Translations under genes and position numbers: made by a program | Origin: Bacteroidota bacterium | GTDB taxonomy: Bacteria > Bacteroidota > Rhodothermia > Rhodothermales > UBA10348 | Length of the DNA: 6,867 bases | Reading direction: 5' to 3' | Assembly (NCBI GenBank): GCA_024640835.1 | Contig: JAHEEH010000105.1 | Location: 1 to 6,867, forward strand | Part shown: one piece after another, positions 5,990 to 6,867 of the stretch | Layout of the letters: each line of letters opens with the position of its first letter | How positions within the stretch are numbered: position 1 is the first letter of the stretch | The notes under the pieces: generated by a model | What the model saw: only the letters and a program-made list of their open reading frames with translations | What the model was told of the DNA's origin: nothing | The model's database searches: none

Positions 5990-6867
5990 CCCCCACGCCC
6001 ACCGTCAGTGTCGTCATCGTATCGTGGAACGCGCTTCCATTGCTGAAGAAGTGCCTCCCGAGCGTCGTCGCCACCGAATGGCCCGGCCTGGAGGTCGTGC
6101 TCGCCGACAACGGATCCGACGACGGTTCGGCCGAGTGGGTCGCCGGGCACCTTCCCGGCGTGCGGATCGTCCGTCATCCCGAGAACTGGGGCTTCTGCCG
6201 GGGCAACAACGAGGCGATCCGGCAGACGGACAGCGACTACGTGGTGCTGCTCAACAACGATGTCGAGGTGCCTTCGGGCTGGATCGCTCCCCTCGTCCAT
6301 CGCATGGAGGGCGACCCGACCATCGCGGCGGTGCAGCCCAAGCTTCTCGCGTACGACGACCGGAGCCGCTTCGAGTATGCCGGGGCCTGTGGAGGGCACC
6401 TGGACCGATGGGGCTATCCCTTCGCCAGGGGCCGGATCTTCTTCACGCTGGAGCAGGACGAGGGACAGTATGACCGCTCGACCGACGTGTTCTGGGGCTC
6501 GGGCGCGGCGCTGATGCTGCGGCGTGACGCCCTGGGGCAGGTGGGGCTGCTCGACGAGCGGTTCGGCTTCCACATGGAGGAAATCGACCTCTGCTGGCGG
6601 CTGCTCCGTGCCGGCTGGCGCGTCGTGTCCGAGCCGGCGTCCACCGTCTACCACATCGGGGGTGCCTCGCTGCCGCAGGGGCATCCGCGGAAGACCTACC
6701 TGAACTTCCGCAATTCCCTCCTGATGCTGTACAAGAACCTGTCGCCGCGCGCCTGGCGGCGGGTCTTTCCCGCCCGGTTCGCCCTGGACCTGTTGGCCGC
6801 ACTCCGGTCGATCTTCACGGGCGCGCCGCGTGACGCGTGGGCGATCGCGCGGGCCTACGCGGACGCG
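5986..6867 (+). CDS. Family 2 glycosyltransferase (3' end beyond the window)
   Basis: GT-A fold transferase using a nucleotide-activated sugar, probably at the inner face of the membrane. 294 codons are present and the frame is open at the window end. The N-terminus is the classic TVSVVIVSWNALPLLKKCL (6-24). ADNGSDDGS (40-48) has Asp41, ENWGFCRGNNEAI (66-78) follows, and VVLLNNDVEV (86-95) contains the metal-binding Asp92 at the DxD position. FWGSGAALMLRRDAL (169-183) and LLDERFGFHMEEIDLCWRL (188-206), with the catalytic-base region Glu198/Glu199/Asp201, complete the pattern. It resembles rhamnosyltransferase-type enzymes of O-antigen, capsule or wall-polysaccharide synthesis, but the sugar cannot be assigned. 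The ATG overlaps the rnhB stop (ATGA) and no separate Shine-Dalgarno is seen, so translation is probably coupled. After about residue 255 the chain becomes basic and amphipathic, perhaps membrane associated. Confidence 0.92.
   Translation, partial: MTPTPTVSVVIVSWNALPLLKKCLPSVVATEWPGLEVVLADNGSDDGSAEWVAGHLPGVRIVRHPENWGFCRGNNEAIRQTDSDYVVLLNNDVEVPSGWIAPLVHRMEGDPTIAAVQPKLLAYDDRSRFEYAGACGGHLDRWGYPFARGRIFFTLEQDEGQYDRSTDVFWGSGAALMLRRDALGQVGLLDERFGFHMEEIDLCWRLLRAGWRVVSEPASTVYHIGGASLPQGHPRKTYLNFRNSLLMLYKNLSPRAWRRVFPARFALDLLAALRSIFTGAPRDAWAIARAYADA

Noticed and set aside
5239..6684. Long minus-strand open frame (481 codons) opposite rnhB and the glycosyltransferase
   Set aside because: It is antisense to clear genes, shows no family motifs, and has the composition of a high-GC shadow frame.

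Overview
The window is high-GC bacterial chromosomal DNA, roughly two thirds G+C by eye, with strongly GC-ending codons. It is densely packed. Seven genes lie in two divergent blocks around one roughly 280-bp regulatory gap. I see no mobile element, CRISPR array, tRNA or rRNA. The single-chain glycyl-tRNA synthetase, Rho, RadC and RNase HII are all bacterial core genes. The phylum cannot be fixed from sequence alone; a Gemmatimonadota-like or similar high-GC Gram-negative-type lineage is possible, but that is a weak guess.

Left block, minus strand, in transcription order: rho (1550-2668), radC (772-1473) and the 5' part of glyS (573 down to the window edge). These encode the transcription terminator ATPase, a JAB/JAMM-domain RadC protein, and glycyl-tRNA synthetase cut just after its RPETAQG motif. 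The rho-radC gap is 76 nt and the radC-glyS gap is 198 nt. Both hold short GC-rich hairpins but no clear intrinsic terminator (no T-tract). Co-transcription is possible but not shown.

Central gap 2669-2948: a plausible sigma70-type promoter for rho (TTGCCG, 17 bp, TATCTT; 2937-2909) would give a leader of about 230 nt. That fits the long, autoregulated leaders known for rho genes. The rho frame stays open through this leader, so the true N-terminus is ambiguous.

Right block, plus strand: an alpha/beta hydrolase (2949-3740), a membrane-embedded MurF-like ligase (3737-5350), RNase HII rnhB (5354-5989) and a family 2 glycosyltransferase running off the window (5986-6867). Two junctions are 4-nt ATGA overlaps and the third has a 3-nt gap with a strong ribosome binding site, so this looks like a translationally coupled operon. 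Three of its four genes suggest envelope work, with rnhB inserted among them.

The most unusual items are the MurF-like ligase, which has several membrane segments where the UDP-sugar-binding domain should be and an atypical C-terminus, and a compact Rho of 372 aa that begins directly at the RNA-binding cold-shock fold. I found no clearly new defence or mobile system.
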